This document shows positions 15,500-25,266 of a stretch of 64,000 nt of DNA, piece after piece. The first letter of the stretch is position 1. Every line of letters starts with the position of its first letter. This stretch comes from Lachnospiraceae bacterium. GTDB lineage: Bacteria; Bacillota; Clostridia; Lachnospirales; Lachnospiraceae. A program made the translations under genes and the position numbers. The notes beneath the pieces are model-generated. The model made no database searches, was not told the DNA's origin, and saw only the letters and a program-made list of their open reading frames with translations. The stretch is from NCBI GenBank assembly GCA_017521985.1, contig JAFXAZ010000008.1, forward strand, positions 121,867 to 185,866, in the 5' to 3' direction.

Positions 15500-16756
15500 T
15501 TACTCGATTAGGTAAACATAATCTTCGGAATTAATATCCAGAAGGTTGCATGCGTCATTAAAAGAAATATTGGAATTTTTCATTAAGCTCAATATGTTCT
15601 TTTGTGTGCTTTCCATAGCCCGTTCCTCGGCGAGTTCTCTAGCCCGTTCCTCGGCGAGTTCTCTAGCCCGTTCCTCGGCGAGTTCTCTAGCTCGTTCCTC
15701 GGCGAGTTCTTTAGCCCATTTCTTGGCGAGTTCTTTAGCTCGTTCCTCGGCGAGTTCTTTAGCCCGTTCCTCGGCGAGTTCTTTAGCTCGTTCCTCAGCG
15801 AGTTCTTTAGCCCGTTCCTCGGCAAGTTCTTTAGCACGTTCTTCAGCCCGTTCCTCGACGAATACTTTAGCACCATTGTTTTCATATTCTTTTACGAGTT
15901 TTTCATAAAGCTCTTTTGCGTGTTCATTTGCCATTTCAAGTGCCTGCTCAATGATGCCTTCGCTCCAGTTACACATACTATTAATCCCCTCCTTTACTTC
16001 GCGGGTAGTGGCTATATGGTAATCATTCTCCAGCGAGGTTAGCTTATCTTTAACAGGAATTTCTGAGGAAGAAATCATAGAAAGGAGATCCAAGAGCTGC
16101 TGATGTTCATCTTCAGCTAAGCCATCTTCTAGGGAAGGTTTTCCCAAGCAGATGAATATTACGCTCATTAAATCATAGCGTGCCTTGCCGCGGAAGTTAC
16201 CATATAACTTTGTGGGTTGTATACTGTATTCTGTAATGGTATTTTGTGCATACTTGGGGGCGTTCATGCAAATCCAGATGGAATACACTTTCTTGATATT
16301 GTCATAGTCGCTTCCGGTAAACTCACGTTCCTTTTGGGAGGAAATCATACGTGCACCATAATAGATGCCGCGAGTGACCAGGTCATAGCCGGGTTTGAAT
16401 TTTTTCTGAGCTTCTACGTTTAGTATCAGCCGGATGCGTTCCCTACCCGGTGTCATGATGGTGAAGCGAATGTCAAAATAGACAGTGCCCTCATGTATTA
16501 CGTTATCTTCTGTATTTTGCCCCGTAATGGCTTCGTTGGTTTGACCGGGAGCCACTGGAATGCTGGATATTTCCGGTTCCCCTTCGATGCAGTCTTTGAT
16601 GACATCGATAGGGTAGCCTTTCAGTTCTTTGACAGAACGACTGGCAATCCATGCCAAGACATCTTTATTTGCTAAGATTTGCTTGAGCGGAATGTCGTAT
16701 TCTGTTTTATCTTTAGCAAGGTCTACTGCATTTGCAATATGGGTATACTCTTTCAT
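15500..16756 (-). CDS. Rpn-family recombination-promoting nuclease / PD-(D/E)XK transposase-like protein
   Basis: A 418-aa protein. Residues 20-270 match the Rpn/PDDEXK-transposase family: 'YFDIRFTI' near residue 93 and 'RLILNVEAQKKF' near residue 109 give the D...ExQK nuclease core, and 'LVTRGIYYGARMIS' and 'VYSIWICMNAP' are typical. From residue 301 to 384 the chain is ten eight-residue units of the EERAKELA kind, expected to form one long charged helix, followed by a 34-residue tail. Family members promote RecA-independent recombination in E. coli; a function here is inferred. Several long antisense frames across the repeat are artefacts of its 24-base period. Confidence 0.85.
   Translation of the reverse strand: MKEYTHIANAVDLAKDKTEYDIPLKQILANKDVLAWIASRSVKELKGYPIDVIKDCIEGEPEISSIPVAPGQTNEAITGQNTEDNVIHEGTVYFDIRFTIMTPGRERIRLILNVEAQKKFKPGYDLVTRGIYYGARMISSQKEREFTGSDYDNIKKVYSIWICMNAPKYAQNTITEYSIQPTKLYGNFRGKARYDLMSVIFICLGKPSLEDGLAEDEHQQLLDLLSMISSSEIPVKDKLTSLENDYHIATTREVKEGINSMCNWSEGIIEQALEMANEHAKELYEKLVKEYENNGAKVFVEERAEERAKELAEERAKELAEERAKELAEERAKELAEERAKELAKKWAKELAEERARELAEERARELAEERARELAEERAMESTQKNILSLMKNSNISFNDACNLLDINSEDYVYLIE
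15605..15856. repeat. 24-bp tandem repeat inside the Rpn-type gene
   Basis: About ten copies of a 24-base unit, such as CTCGGCGAGTTCTCTAGCCC on the plus strand (first 20 bases shown), encode EERAKELA or EERARELA. One unit is diverged to KKWAKELA. Because 24 is a multiple of three, copy-number change alters helix length without breaking the frame. Confidence 0.9.
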
Positions 16757-16996
16757 ATTTATGTACCTCGCTATTTTAATCTTGCCCGGAGCAAGGATGC
16801 TTGCTCTTTATCTTCTGTACATAAATCATATAGAGTTGTCGTTGGATATAGGATAACATAAAAATTGGTACGAAGCAAGGGTTTTCTTTAAATAAACAGT
16901 AGGATGTTTTCATTCTTTTAGTTGACTTCCGGAACCAATTGAAAGTATAATAAATATTTAAGGTAAAATATTTTGTCATTTAGAGAGGGCATACAA

Positions 16997-17359
16997 ATGA
17001 AGTATTTCAAACAATTTGGTATTATTGCAGGGGTGAGCTTTGCAGGTGAGTTATTATATGCGTTGTTGCCGTTTCCGATTCCGGCCAGCGTGTATGGGTT
17101 GGTGTTGATGGTACTGCTTTTGGTAACGCATGTGGTGAAGCTGGAGATGGTGGAGGAGACTGCGGATTTCTTTATCAGTATGATGGGAATTTTCTTCGTG
17201 CCGTCTTCCGTAGGCTTGATGAACAGTATGGATATTGTGAAGGGGAGTGTAGTGCAGTTGCTTTTCATGTGTGTAATTTCTACGATTGTGGTAATGATAG
17301 TGACGGGGCTTGTAGCGCAGTTTATCATGAAAATCACAGCAAAAAAGGAGGAAAAATAA
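16997..17359 (+). CDS. CidA/LrgA-family membrane protein
   Basis: A 120-aa protein starting at ATG 16997 after AGAGAGGG; the frame from 16973 begins before the ribosome site. It has four hydrophobic helices, including 'FGIIAGVSFAGELLYALLPF', 'VYGLVLMVLLLVTHVV' and 'ISTIVVMIVTGLVAQFIM', with the family block 'PFPIPASVYGL'. The family is holin-like and linked to murein hydrolase control and to pyruvate or small-acid transport. Its stop is directly followed by the LrgB start, so the two are translationally coupled. The 240 bases upstream (16757-16996) show no gene. Confidence 0.85.
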   Translation: MKYFKQFGIIAGVSFAGELLYALLPFPIPASVYGLVLMVLLLVTHVVKLEMVEETADFFISMMGIFFVPSSVGLMNSMDIVKGSVVQLLFMCVISTIVVMIVTGLVAQFIMKITAKKEEK

Positions 17360-18055
17360 ATGCAGGAGTATTTCGCAAATTCAATCTTTTTTGGAATTTT
17401 TCTTACGATTTTTATGTATCAGATTGGTGCAGCGATTCAAAAGAAATGGCCGCTTCCGATTTTTAATCCGCTTTTGATTTCTATGTTTGCAATTATTGGA
17501 ATTTTAGTAGTTACCAAAATTCCATATGAAACCTATGAGCAGGGGGCAAAGTTTATCGGGAATCTTTTGACGCCCCTTACGGTATGCCTGGCGGTGCCGT
17601 TATATCGTCAGTTAAAGGTATTAAAGGAAAATATTGCAGCAGTGCTTATTAGTATCATTTGTGGCTGTCTGGCGCATATTGCTACTATGCTGGTGCTTGC
17701 CAAGGTTTTGGGGGTAGAGGATGTACTTCGCAATTCTGTTTTGGGCAAAAGTGTAACGACAGCCATAGCCCTAGGTGTTACCAATGAGTTGGGTGGTATT
17801 CAGGGTATTACGATTATTGGTGTAGTGGTGGCCGGTGTTATGGGGCCGCTTGTGGGTCCGACGGTTTTGCGCCTGGCTCGTGTGAAAAATCCGGTGGCTT
17901 TTGGTCTTGGTATGGGTAGTGCTTCCCATGCTATCGGTACCAGTAAGGCGTTGGAGATTGGCGAGGTGGAAGGCGCTATGAGCAGTCTTGCCATTGTAGT
18001 AACCGGTATTTTGACGGTAATTATTGTGCCGATTGTTATGAATTTTGCAGGCTGA
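17360..18055 (+). CDS. LrgB/CidB-family membrane protein
   Basis: A 231-aa partner of the CidA/LrgA protein, starting on the base after its stop with GGAGG in the upstream gene. It has about seven hydrophobic segments and the family signatures 'FNPLLISMF', 'LLTPLTVCLAVPLYRQ', 'KSVTTAIALGVTNELGG' and 'GMGSASHAIGTSKALE'. Length is normal for LrgB. It acts in the cytoplasmic membrane. Whether the pair modulates autolysis or exports a small acid cannot be told from sequence. Confidence 0.9.
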   Translation: MQEYFANSIFFGIFLTIFMYQIGAAIQKKWPLPIFNPLLISMFAIIGILVVTKIPYETYEQGAKFIGNLLTPLTVCLAVPLYRQLKVLKENIAAVLISIICGCLAHIATMLVLAKVLGVEDVLRNSVLGKSVTTAIALGVTNELGGIQGITIIGVVVAGVMGPLVGPTVLRLARVKNPVAFGLGMGSASHAIGTSKALEIGEVEGAMSSLAIVVTGILTVIIVPIVMNFAG

Positions 18056-18204
18056 AAATAAGAATTTGGCTATAATTTGTGGTAGTTTTTGTGGTGGATT
18101 TTCGTGCCGAAAAAAGGAATTTAAGGTCTTGGCACAGAAAAAGAATAATATAGCAAATAAATTTGATATTATAGTCAACTGCTTACGCAGGGAGGTGTTT
18201 TGTT

Positions 18205-19221
18205 ATGATGGAACACAAGCTTATCAGGGAAAATCAGGAACAGTGGGAGCGCGAGTATTTAAGTCCTTACGCTTCGCTTAGCTGTGAAAGTAAGGGGCGT
18301 GACCGATATGAGGCACCCTGTGATATTAGGCCGATTTATCAGCGTGACAGAGACCGCATTTTGCACTCTAAGGCATTTAGGCGTTTGAAGGATAAGACGC
18401 AGGTATTTCTTACACCAAATGGGGACCATTATCGAACCCGTTTGACACATACCCTGGAGGTCAGTCAGAATGCGCGTACCATTGCCAAGGCATTGCGCTT
18501 GAACGAGGATTTGGTGGAGGCTATCGCTTTAGGGCATGATTTGGGACATACGCCGTTTGGGCATGCGGGCGAGCGTGCTTTGGACGAGATTTGTCCGTAT
18601 CCGTTTGAGCATAGTGAGCAGAGTGTACGTTTAGTGGAGTTGTTGGAGAAGGATGGACGAGGCTTGAATTTAAGCTTCGAAGTCCGGGATGGTATTCGTA
18701 ATCATCAGACGGCAGGGGTTCCGGTTACGCTGGAAGGCAAGATTGTTCGTCTTTCTGACAAGATTGCGTACATACATCATGACATGGATGATGCTATCCG
18801 TGGTAATATCTTGCAGGAAAAGGATATTCCGGTTGAGATTCGTCAGGTATTAGGCGAGAATATCAAAGAGCGGTTGAATCATATGATTCACGATATTGTG
18901 ATACATTCCCAGGGCAAGCCGGACATTATGATGTCTGAGGATGTATGGAATGCGATGATGAAACTGCGTAAGTTTTTATTTGTAGAAGTATACGAAAATA
19001 AGGCTGTCAGAAGGGAGGAGCAGAAGGCGATTCTCTTGGTACAGACTTTATATAAACATTATTTAGAACATATTGATTTACTGCCAAAGGACTATTTGAA
19101 ATTTTTAAATGAGGGTACTCCGAAGGAAGTTGTGGTTTGTGATTACATTGCCTCTATGAGTGATAAATTTGCCATAGCCACCTTCGAATCCTTTTATATT
19201 CCACAGTCCTGGCAGGGCTAA
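18205..19221 (+). CDS. dgt: Deoxyguanosinetriphosphate triphosphohydrolase-like protein
   Basis: A 338-aa HD-superfamily enzyme predicted to hydrolyse dNTPs to deoxynucleosides and triphosphate. The metal site is visible as His82 in 'RLTHTLEVSQ', His111-Asp112 in 'HDLGHTPFGHAGE', and a later 'DKIAYIHHDMDDA'. Start 18205 (ATGATG) follows GGGAGG. It heads the conserved run dgt-dnaG-rpoD and is shorter than the 500-aa E. coli enzyme, as usual for the Firmicutes type. Confidence 0.92.
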   Translation: MMEHKLIRENQEQWEREYLSPYASLSCESKGRDRYEAPCDIRPIYQRDRDRILHSKAFRRLKDKTQVFLTPNGDHYRTRLTHTLEVSQNARTIAKALRLNEDLVEAIALGHDLGHTPFGHAGERALDEICPYPFEHSEQSVRLVELLEKDGRGLNLSFEVRDGIRNHQTAGVPVTLEGKIVRLSDKIAYIHHDMDDAIRGNILQEKDIPVEIRQVLGENIKERLNHMIHDIVIHSQGKPDIMMSEDVWNAMMKLRKFLFVEVYENKAVRREEQKAILLVQTLYKHYLEHIDLLPKDYLKFLNEGTPKEVVVCDYIASMSDKFAIATFESFYIPQSWQG

Positions 19222-19244
19222 TCATTAGAAAAGGAAGAAGCTTC

Positions 19245-21017
19245 ATGTATTATCCTGATGAAATCATAGAAGAAGTTAGGAATAAAAATGATATAGTAGA
19301 TGTAATCGGCAGTTATGTCAAAATACAAAAAAAGGGCAGCTCTTATTTTGGACTTTGTCCGTTTCATAATGAAAAAAGTCCGTCCTTTTCGGTTTCCGGT
19401 CACAAGCAGATTTATTATTGCTTTGGCTGTGGTGCAGGGGGCAATGTTATTCGTTTCATTATGAACTATGAAAATTATACCTTTCAGGAGGCGGTAAAGT
19501 ACCTGGCTGAAAGGGCAGGTGTGACACTTCCGGAGGTGGAATTTACCGAAGAAGCGAGACAGAAGCAGTCCAAGCGTGACAAACTATTAGAGATTAATAA
19601 AGAAGCAGCCAGGTATTTTTACTATCAGCTTCGTACCGACAGGGGCAAGCAGGGGCGTGATTATTTTACGAGGCGTGAGCTTAGCGAAGAGACCATGAAA
19701 AAATTTGGTCTTGGATATGCTTTGAAGACGCCCAATGATTTGACGCTTTATTTGAAAAATAAGGGTTACAGTGATGATTTATTGGTGGAGGCCGGTATTT
19801 CGGCATTTGATGAACGCTTTGGACTACATGATAAATTTTGGAACCGCGTTATTTTCCCGATTCAGGATATCAATCATAAGGTAATCGGTTTTGGTGGCCG
19901 AGTGATGGGCGATGGTACTCCGAAGTATTTAAACAGTCCGGAAACCATGGTATTTGACAAGAGCAGAAATCTTTACGGTTTAAATTTTGCGCGTACCAGC
20001 AGAGCAGGGAATTTTATTCTTTGTGAGGGCTATATGGATGTGATTGCCATGCATCAGGCAGGATTTACGCAGGCCGTTGCCAGTCTGGGGACGGCATTTA
20101 CTTCCGGACAAGCCAGTCTTCTTAAGCGTTATACGGATGAGGTACTGCTTAGCTACGATAGTGACGGAGCAGGTACAAAGGCAGCCCTAAGGGCACTTGA
20201 AATATTAAAAGAAGCGGGGTTGACCGGTAAAATTATTAACTTAGAGCCTTATAAGGATCCGGATGAATTTATGAAGCATTTGGGCAAGGAAGCCTTTGAG
20301 GAGCGTATCAAGCAGGCGGAAAACAGTTTTTTGTTTGAAATACGTATGCTGAAGCGAGAGTTTAATTTGGAGGACCCGGAGGATAAAACCAAATTTCATA
20401 AAGAAATTGCCCGTAAGCTTTGTGGTTTTGAAATCGAAGTGGAACGAGAAAATTACATTCAGGCTGTGGCCCGTGAATATGACATTGGTTTTGAGAATCT
20501 GCGCAGGCTGGTAAATCGCTATGCGGCACAGACAGGCGGAGCAAAGCCTGTGGAAAGACCTAAGTCCGGGATTAAGAAGCGTCAGACAGTGGAAGACCAC
20601 AAAAAACGTACCCAGCGTATGTTACTGACCTGGCTGACCGATGAGCCGGAGATTTACAGGCAGATTTCTAAGTATATTAAGCCTTCTGATTTTACGGAAG
20701 AGCTTTATGGAAGAGTGGCACAGATGCTTTTTGCGGATTTAAGCGAAGGCAATTACAATCCGGCAGCTATCTTATCACGCTTTACCGAAGAGGAGGAGCA
20801 GCGTGAGGTGGCGTCAATGTTTCATACCAAATTAGAAGGTATAGAAACCAAGCAGGATAAGGAAAAAGCACTGCGTGATATTGTTTATGCAGTAAAGAAA
20901 AACAGTTATGAGTACTATACAGGCAAGTTAGGCACGGATGTAAGTGCCCTGCAGCAGGTAATTGATGGAAAAAGAGCTTTGGAAGAGCTCGCTAAAGTAC
21001 ATATTTTACTTTCTTAG
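19245..21017 (+). CDS. dnaG: DNA primase
   Basis: A 590-aa primase making RNA primers at the replication fork. The N-terminal zinc-binding domain has Cys38, His41, Cys59 and Cys62 (in 'CPFHNEKSPSF' and 'YYCFGCGAGGN'). The TOPRIM catalytic domain has Glu261 in 'LCEGYMDVIAMH' and the DxD pair Asp305/Asp307 in 'LLSYDSDGAG'. The C-terminal 150 residues form the helicase-interaction domain. It begins 23 bases after dgt and leads into rpoD, the conserved macromolecular-synthesis order. Confidence 0.97.
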   Translation: MYYPDEIIEEVRNKNDIVDVIGSYVKIQKKGSSYFGLCPFHNEKSPSFSVSGHKQIYYCFGCGAGGNVIRFIMNYENYTFQEAVKYLAERAGVTLPEVEFTEEARQKQSKRDKLLEINKEAARYFYYQLRTDRGKQGRDYFTRRELSEETMKKFGLGYALKTPNDLTLYLKNKGYSDDLLVEAGISAFDERFGLHDKFWNRVIFPIQDINHKVIGFGGRVMGDGTPKYLNSPETMVFDKSRNLYGLNFARTSRAGNFILCEGYMDVIAMHQAGFTQAVASLGTAFTSGQASLLKRYTDEVLLSYDSDGAGTKAALRALEILKEAGLTGKIINLEPYKDPDEFMKHLGKEAFEERIKQAENSFLFEIRMLKREFNLEDPEDKTKFHKEIARKLCGFEIEVERENYIQAVAREYDIGFENLRRLVNRYAAQTGGAKPVERPKSGIKKRQTVEDHKKRTQRMLLTWLTDEPEIYRQISKYIKPSDFTEELYGRVAQMLFADLSEGNYNPAAILSRFTEEEEQREVASMFHTKLEGIETKQDKEKALRDIVYAVKKNSYEYYTGKLGTDVSALQQVIDGKRALEELAKVHILLS

Positions 21018-21053
21018 GCTCATACTACTTAATAATGGAAGGATGGAACCATA

Positions 21054-22175
21054 ATGGATGAGAACATGGTAGCAAAATACGAGGAAAAGGTAAAGGGGCT
21101 TTTGGCATTAGGAAAGTCAAAGAAAAATAAAACCTTAGAATATAATGAAGTTGTAGAATTTATGGCAGAATTGAATCTGTCACTGGATCAGATTGAGCGT
21201 TTGATTAATACTCTGGAAAAAACAGGTATTGACGTACTTCGTATTTCAGAGGATGATGATTTGCCGCCTATAGATGATGATATTCTGTTAAGCGTTGAAG
21301 AAGATGTGGACATCGAAAACATTGATTTATCCGTGCCGGATGGTATCAGCATCGAAGACCCGGTCAGAATGTATCTGAAGGAGATTGGTAAAGTACCACT
21401 CTTAAGTGCGGAGGAAGAAATTGAACTTGCAAGACGCATGGAGGACGGTGACCATGATGCAAGAAAGCGTTTGGCGGAGGCTAATCTTCGTTTGGTAGTA
21501 AGTATTGCAAAGCGTTATGTGGGTCGTGGCATGTTGTTCCTTGATTTGATTCAGGAGGGTAACCTGGGTCTTATTAAAGCTGTAGAAAAATTCGATTATC
21601 ACAAAGGCTACAAGTTCTCCACATATGCTACATGGTGGATTCGTCAGGCGATTACCAGAGCCATTGCAGACCAGGCAAGAACCATCCGTATTCCGGTTCA
21701 TATGGTAGAAACCATCAACAAATTAATTCGTGTAAGCCGTCAGCTGCTTCAGGAATTAGGCCGTGAGCCGAGTCCGGAGGAAATTGCAGAGGAAATGGAC
21801 ATGCCGGTTGAGCGTGTTCGTGAAATTATTAAAATCAGTCAGGAACCGGTTTCCTTGGAAACACCAATCGGTGAAGAAGAAGACAGCCACTTGGGCGATT
21901 TTATTCAGGATGATAATGTTCCGGTGCCCGCAGAAGCAGCAGCCAATACCTTATTAAAGGAACAGCTGACAGAGGTATTAGAAACCTTGACAGAACGTGA
22001 GCAGAAGGTGCTTCGTTTGCGCTTTGGTTTGGACGATGGCAAGGCACGCACCTTGGAAGAGGTTGGTAAGGAGTTTAAGGTTACCCGTGAGCGTATCAGA
22101 CAGATTGAGGCAAAGGCACTGCGTAAGCTTCGTCATCCAAGCCGCAGCCGTAAGTTAAAGGATTATTTAGATTAA
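21054..22175 (+). CDS. rpoD: Primary sigma factor (SigA/RpoD)
   Basis: A 373-aa housekeeping sigma factor. The N-terminal region 1.1-like segment is acidic. Region 2 has '[20 protein letters not shown]', the -10 recognition and melting segment. Region 3 follows ('[13 protein letters not shown]'). Region 4.2 has '[20 protein letters not shown]', the -35-binding helix-turn-helix. Its stop codon overlaps the trmK start (TAATG). The many TTGACA/TATAAT promoters called in this window would be its targets. Confidence 0.97.
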   Translation: MDENMVAKYEEKVKGLLALGKSKKNKTLEYNEVVEFMAELNLSLDQIERLINTLEKTGIDVLRISEDDDLPPIDDDILLSVEEDVDIENIDLSVPDGISIEDPVRMYLKEIGKVPLLSAEEEIELARRMEDGDHDARKRLAEANLRLVVSIAKRYVGRGMLFLDLIQEGNLGLIKAVEKFDYHKGYKFSTYATWWIRQAITRAIADQARTIRIPVHMVETINKLIRVSRQLLQELGREPSPEEIAEEMDMPVERVREIIKISQEPVSLETPIGEEEDSHLGDFIQDDNVPVPAEAAANTLLKEQLTEVLETLTEREQKVLRLRFGLDDGKARTLEEVGKEFKVTRERIRQIEAKALRKLRHPSRSRKLKDYLD

Positions 22176-22885
22176 TGGAACTTTCAAAAAGATTACAAGG
22201 TGTGATAAATCTCATGCCCACGTCCCATACCATTTGTGACGTAGGCTGTGACCATGGGTATGTGGCGATTACTTTTATTCAGAAGGGCATTGCAGAGAAG
22301 GTCATTGCCACGGATGTGAATGCGGGACCCTTAGAGCAGGCAAAGCGGAATGCGGTGCTATATGGTGTGACAGAGAAGCTGGACTTTCGACTGTCCGACG
22401 GTCTTTTGAAGGTTACACCGGGAGAGGCAGACCGGTTTCTGTGTGCCGGTATGGGTGGTAGATTGATGGTGCACATTATGGCTGAGGGCAGTTGGGTTAT
22501 GGCCCGTATGAAGGGTGCTGTGCTTCAGCCACAGTCGGAGCTAAATCTGGTTCGTAAGTATATTTATGATATTGGCTGGCATATTGTTAGAGAAGATATG
22601 ATTTTTGAAGCGGATGGGGGAGAACCGGGTCAGGGCAAATATTATCCCATGATGTATATTGAGCCCGGCAAAGCGGATATGCCGGATGACATGGCGCTTA
22701 CCTACGGACCATTGTTGCTGCAGGAGAAACATCCTGTTTTGATGCAGTTTTTGGATTATTCTTTGGGGCTTAAGGAAGGGCTTTTAGAGCGTCTTAAGGC
22801 GCAGGCAGTCAGCCCCCAGGCTCGTGTGAGAGTGGAAGAACTGCAGAAGGAAATTAATATTATAAAAGAAATACAAAAGAAATAA
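22175..22885 (+). CDS. trmK: tRNA (adenine(22)-N(1))-methyltransferase
   Basis: A 236-aa SAM-dependent methyltransferase that modifies A22 of tRNAs. The SAM motif is 'CDVGCDHGYVAITF' near residues 21-34, then 'VIATDVNAGPLEQAKRNA' for the ribose-binding strand. The late 'LQPQSELNLVRKYI' block is typical of TrmK/YqfN. It overlaps the rpoD stop by one base, the same order as in Bacillus (sigA-trmK-yqfO). Confidence 0.9.
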   Translation: MELSKRLQGVINLMPTSHTICDVGCDHGYVAITFIQKGIAEKVIATDVNAGPLEQAKRNAVLYGVTEKLDFRLSDGLLKVTPGEADRFLCAGMGGRLMVHIMAEGSWVMARMKGAVLQPQSELNLVRKYIYDIGWHIVREDMIFEADGGEPGQGKYYPMMYIEPGKADMPDDMALTYGPLLLQEKHPVLMQFLDYSLGLKEGLLERLKAQAVSPQARVRVEELQKEINIIKEIQKK

Positions 22886-22914
22886 AGTTTTTGGAATACA
22901 AGCGAGGTGACAAG

Positions 22915-23700
22915 ATGCTTACTTGTGAAGATGTGATTCAGTGCTTAGAAGATTTATTTCCTACCGGATTTGCAGAAAGCTGGGATAATGTGGGTCTGCT
23001 ACTTGGCCGCAGAGAGAAGCCGGTATATTCCGTTATGTTGTGTGTGGACGTAACAGAAAGGGTGATTCATCAGGCTATTCAGGAAGGAATCAGCATGATA
23101 GTAAGCCATCACCCGCTTATTTTTTCCGGCGAAAAGCGTATTACCAATGAGGATTATTTTGGTACCAGACTGTTAAACTTGATTCAGGCAGATATTTGTG
23201 TATATGCCATGCATACCAATTTTGATGTGATTGGCATGGCGGACGCGGCTGCAGAAAGGCTGGGACTTTTAGATACCGAGGTGCTGCAGGTGACTTACGA
23301 GGATGAAATTGCTACGGAAGGAATCGGTCGTGCAGGCAAATTAAAAGCTGCCATGACATTGGAGGAAGTAGCATGCCTTGTAAAAGAGGCATTTCACGTG
23401 CCAAATGTCAGGGTGTTTGGCAATCCGGATACCATTTGCTGTGAAGTGGCTGTATGTCCGGGCGCAGGAAAGAGCATGGTAAAAGATGTGCTGCGCACCG
23501 GTGCCGATGTGTACATTACAGGAGATATAGACCATCATACGGGCATTGATTTGGTAGCACAGGGTGTGTGTGTGATTGATGCAGGGCATTACGGTATTGA
23601 AAAATTATTTGTACCATATGTACACGATTGTTTTTCCAAAATCATGCCGGAGTGCGAAGTAATAGAAGCCATAGAAGAGGAGCCTTTCTGGGTACTCTAA
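22915..23700 (+). CDS. Nif3-like dinuclear metal centre protein (YqfO family)
   Basis: Start set at ATG 22915 after CGAGGTGAC; the longer frame from TTG 22891 includes that site. The 261-aa product has Nif3 metal-binding blocks 'IVSHHPLIF', 'YAMHTNFDV' and the C-terminal 'GHYGIEKLF', plus 'ESWDNVGLLLG' near the start. It lacks the roughly 100-residue central insert of longer YqfO proteins. Family members have been called GTP cyclohydrolase I type 2, but the activity is unsettled. It follows trmK by 29 bases, a conserved pairing. Confidence 0.9.
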   Translation: MLTCEDVIQCLEDLFPTGFAESWDNVGLLLGRREKPVYSVMLCVDVTERVIHQAIQEGISMIVSHHPLIFSGEKRITNEDYFGTRLLNLIQADICVYAMHTNFDVIGMADAAAERLGLLDTEVLQVTYEDEIATEGIGRAGKLKAAMTLEEVACLVKEAFHVPNVRVFGNPDTICCEVAVCPGAGKSMVKDVLRTGADVYITGDIDHHTGIDLVAQGVCVIDAGHYGIEKLFVPYVHDCFSKIMPECEVIEAIEEEPFWVL

Positions 23701-23714
23701 AAAAGGAGGCGCTT

Positions 23715-25202
23715 ATGGAAAAGAAAAAAGTAGATCAGGTTTATTACAGGCAGTTTATACGTACTGCTATTATGCTTTTATGTAAGGCAATTTGCGATGT
23801 GTTAGGGGAAAAGGCCGCATGGAACTGTGTAGTGGATTATACCATTGCACATGCATATTTTGTACGCACCAAGGGTATGCCGGATTTGGATGCTGCCACA
23901 TTACAGAAAATCAAAGAGCGTATGCAGGAAATGAATGAGGCCGGACTTCCGATTGTAAACCAGATGTTTGCAAAAGATAAGGCTATGGATTTAATTCGGG
24001 CACATGGGATGAAGGAAAAAGCAAAGCTATTCCGTTACAGACGTAATAATGGGTTGAATTTATGTTATCTGGATGGCTATTATGATTATTTCTATGGCTC
24101 ATGTCTGCCGGATGTGTCTGAAGTCAAATTATTTGATTTATTGCCGGAACAGGGAGGGTTTTATTTTGTTCTTCCTCTTGCCGAGGATTTAAATACCTTG
24201 CCTGACTTTGTTCCGAGACCGCTTCTTAGAAAGACGTTAGAAGAAAGCAATATTTGGTATAATCAGATTGGTATTCAAAATATTGGTGATTTGAACGACC
24301 GAATTTGCGCCGGGGATATCAGTGATATGATTTTGGTGCAGGAAGCAGAGCAGGAGCGTAAAATCGGTGAAATTGCCAAAATGATTACCGCCAGAGAAGG
24401 CGTGAAGTTTATTATGATTGCAGGACCATCCAGTTCCGGCAAAACTACATTTAGTCATAGACTTTCCATTCAGTTACGCACCCAAGGCAAGGTGCCGCAT
24501 CCGATTGCACTGGATGATTATTTTGTAAATCGTGTGAATACTCCGCTTGATGCAGAAGGCAAACCGAACTTTGAGTGTTTGGAAGCCATTGATGTAGAGC
24601 AGTTTAATAAAGACATGATTGATTTGCTTAGCGGCAAGGAAGTAGAAATGCCGCATTACAATTTTAAGACCGGTCGCAGAGAATACAATGGTCACACGCT
24701 GAAACTTGGCTCAGAGGATTTATTGGTAATTGAGGGCATTCATGGTCTGAATGACAAGTTATCTCACTCTCTGCCAATTGAAAGCAAGTTTAAGATTTAT
24801 ATCAGTGCATTGACCAGCTTAAATATTGACGAACACAACCGCATTCCGTCTACAGACAATCGTTTAATTAGACGCATGGTGCGTGATGCAAGAACCCGTG
24901 GCACGGATGCATCCCAGACCATTCAGATGTGGCCAAGTGTACGTCGTGGGGAAGAGCAAAATATTTTCCCATTCCAGGAACAGGCGGACGTGATGTTTAA
25001 TTCTGCCCTGCTTTATGAGTTGGCAGTATTAAAACAATTTGCAGAGCCATTATTGTTCCACATTCCGCCGGAAGACCCGGCATACCCGGAGGCGGAGAGA
25101 CTTCTGAAATTTTTGGATTATTTCCTCGGCGTCAGCAGCGAAAGCCTGCCAAGCAACAGTGTGTGCAGAGAGTTTGTGGGCGGAAGCTGTTTTAGGGTGT
25201 AA
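23715..25202 (+). CDS. Nucleoside (uridine) kinase-like P-loop protein
   Basis: Start set at ATG 23715 after AAAGGAGGC; the upstream frame to 23628 overlaps the Nif3 gene and is not used. The 495-aa product has an N-terminal part of about 200 residues related to the threonyl-tRNA-synthetase editing/TGS region. It is followed by a phosphoribulokinase/uridine kinase domain with P-loop 'AGPSSSGKTTFSHRLS' near residues 236-251 and 'LLVIEGIHGLND' as Walker B-like segment. This architecture is common in Clostridia as 'nucleoside kinase'. Its position after the Nif3 gene is conserved in Lachnospiraceae from memory. Confidence 0.85.
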   Translation: MEKKKVDQVYYRQFIRTAIMLLCKAICDVLGEKAAWNCVVDYTIAHAYFVRTKGMPDLDAATLQKIKERMQEMNEAGLPIVNQMFAKDKAMDLIRAHGMKEKAKLFRYRRNNGLNLCYLDGYYDYFYGSCLPDVSEVKLFDLLPEQGGFYFVLPLAEDLNTLPDFVPRPLLRKTLEESNIWYNQIGIQNIGDLNDRICAGDISDMILVQEAEQERKIGEIAKMITAREGVKFIMIAGPSSSGKTTFSHRLSIQLRTQGKVPHPIALDDYFVNRVNTPLDAEGKPNFECLEAIDVEQFNKDMIDLLSGKEVEMPHYNFKTGRREYNGHTLKLGSEDLLVIEGIHGLNDKLSHSLPIESKFKIYISALTSLNIDEHNRIPSTDNRLIRRMVRDARTRGTDASQTIQMWPSVRRGEEQNIFPFQEQADVMFNSALLYELAVLKQFAEPLLFHIPPEDPAYPEAERLLKFLDYFLGVSSESLPSNSVCREFVGGSCFRV

Positions 25203-25266
25203 ACTATAGTCAACAATAGCCCGGAAGGGGCATACAATAAAGCATCAACTATTTTTGGAGGCAAAT

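Noticed and set aside
15605-15856. CRISPR array
   Set aside because: The repeats are contiguous, have no spacers and encode protein.
15546-16042. Open frames of 120 and 146 codons on the plus strand and 98 codons in another minus frame across the Rpn repeat
   Set aside because: The 24-base repeat keeps several frames open at once; the products are low-complexity (SARSSASSLA, FSSPFLGE) with no ribosome sites.
23628-23714. Upstream extension of the nucleoside kinase frame
   Set aside because: It overlaps the Nif3 C-terminus and lacks a ribosome site; ATG 23715 follows AAAGGAGGC.
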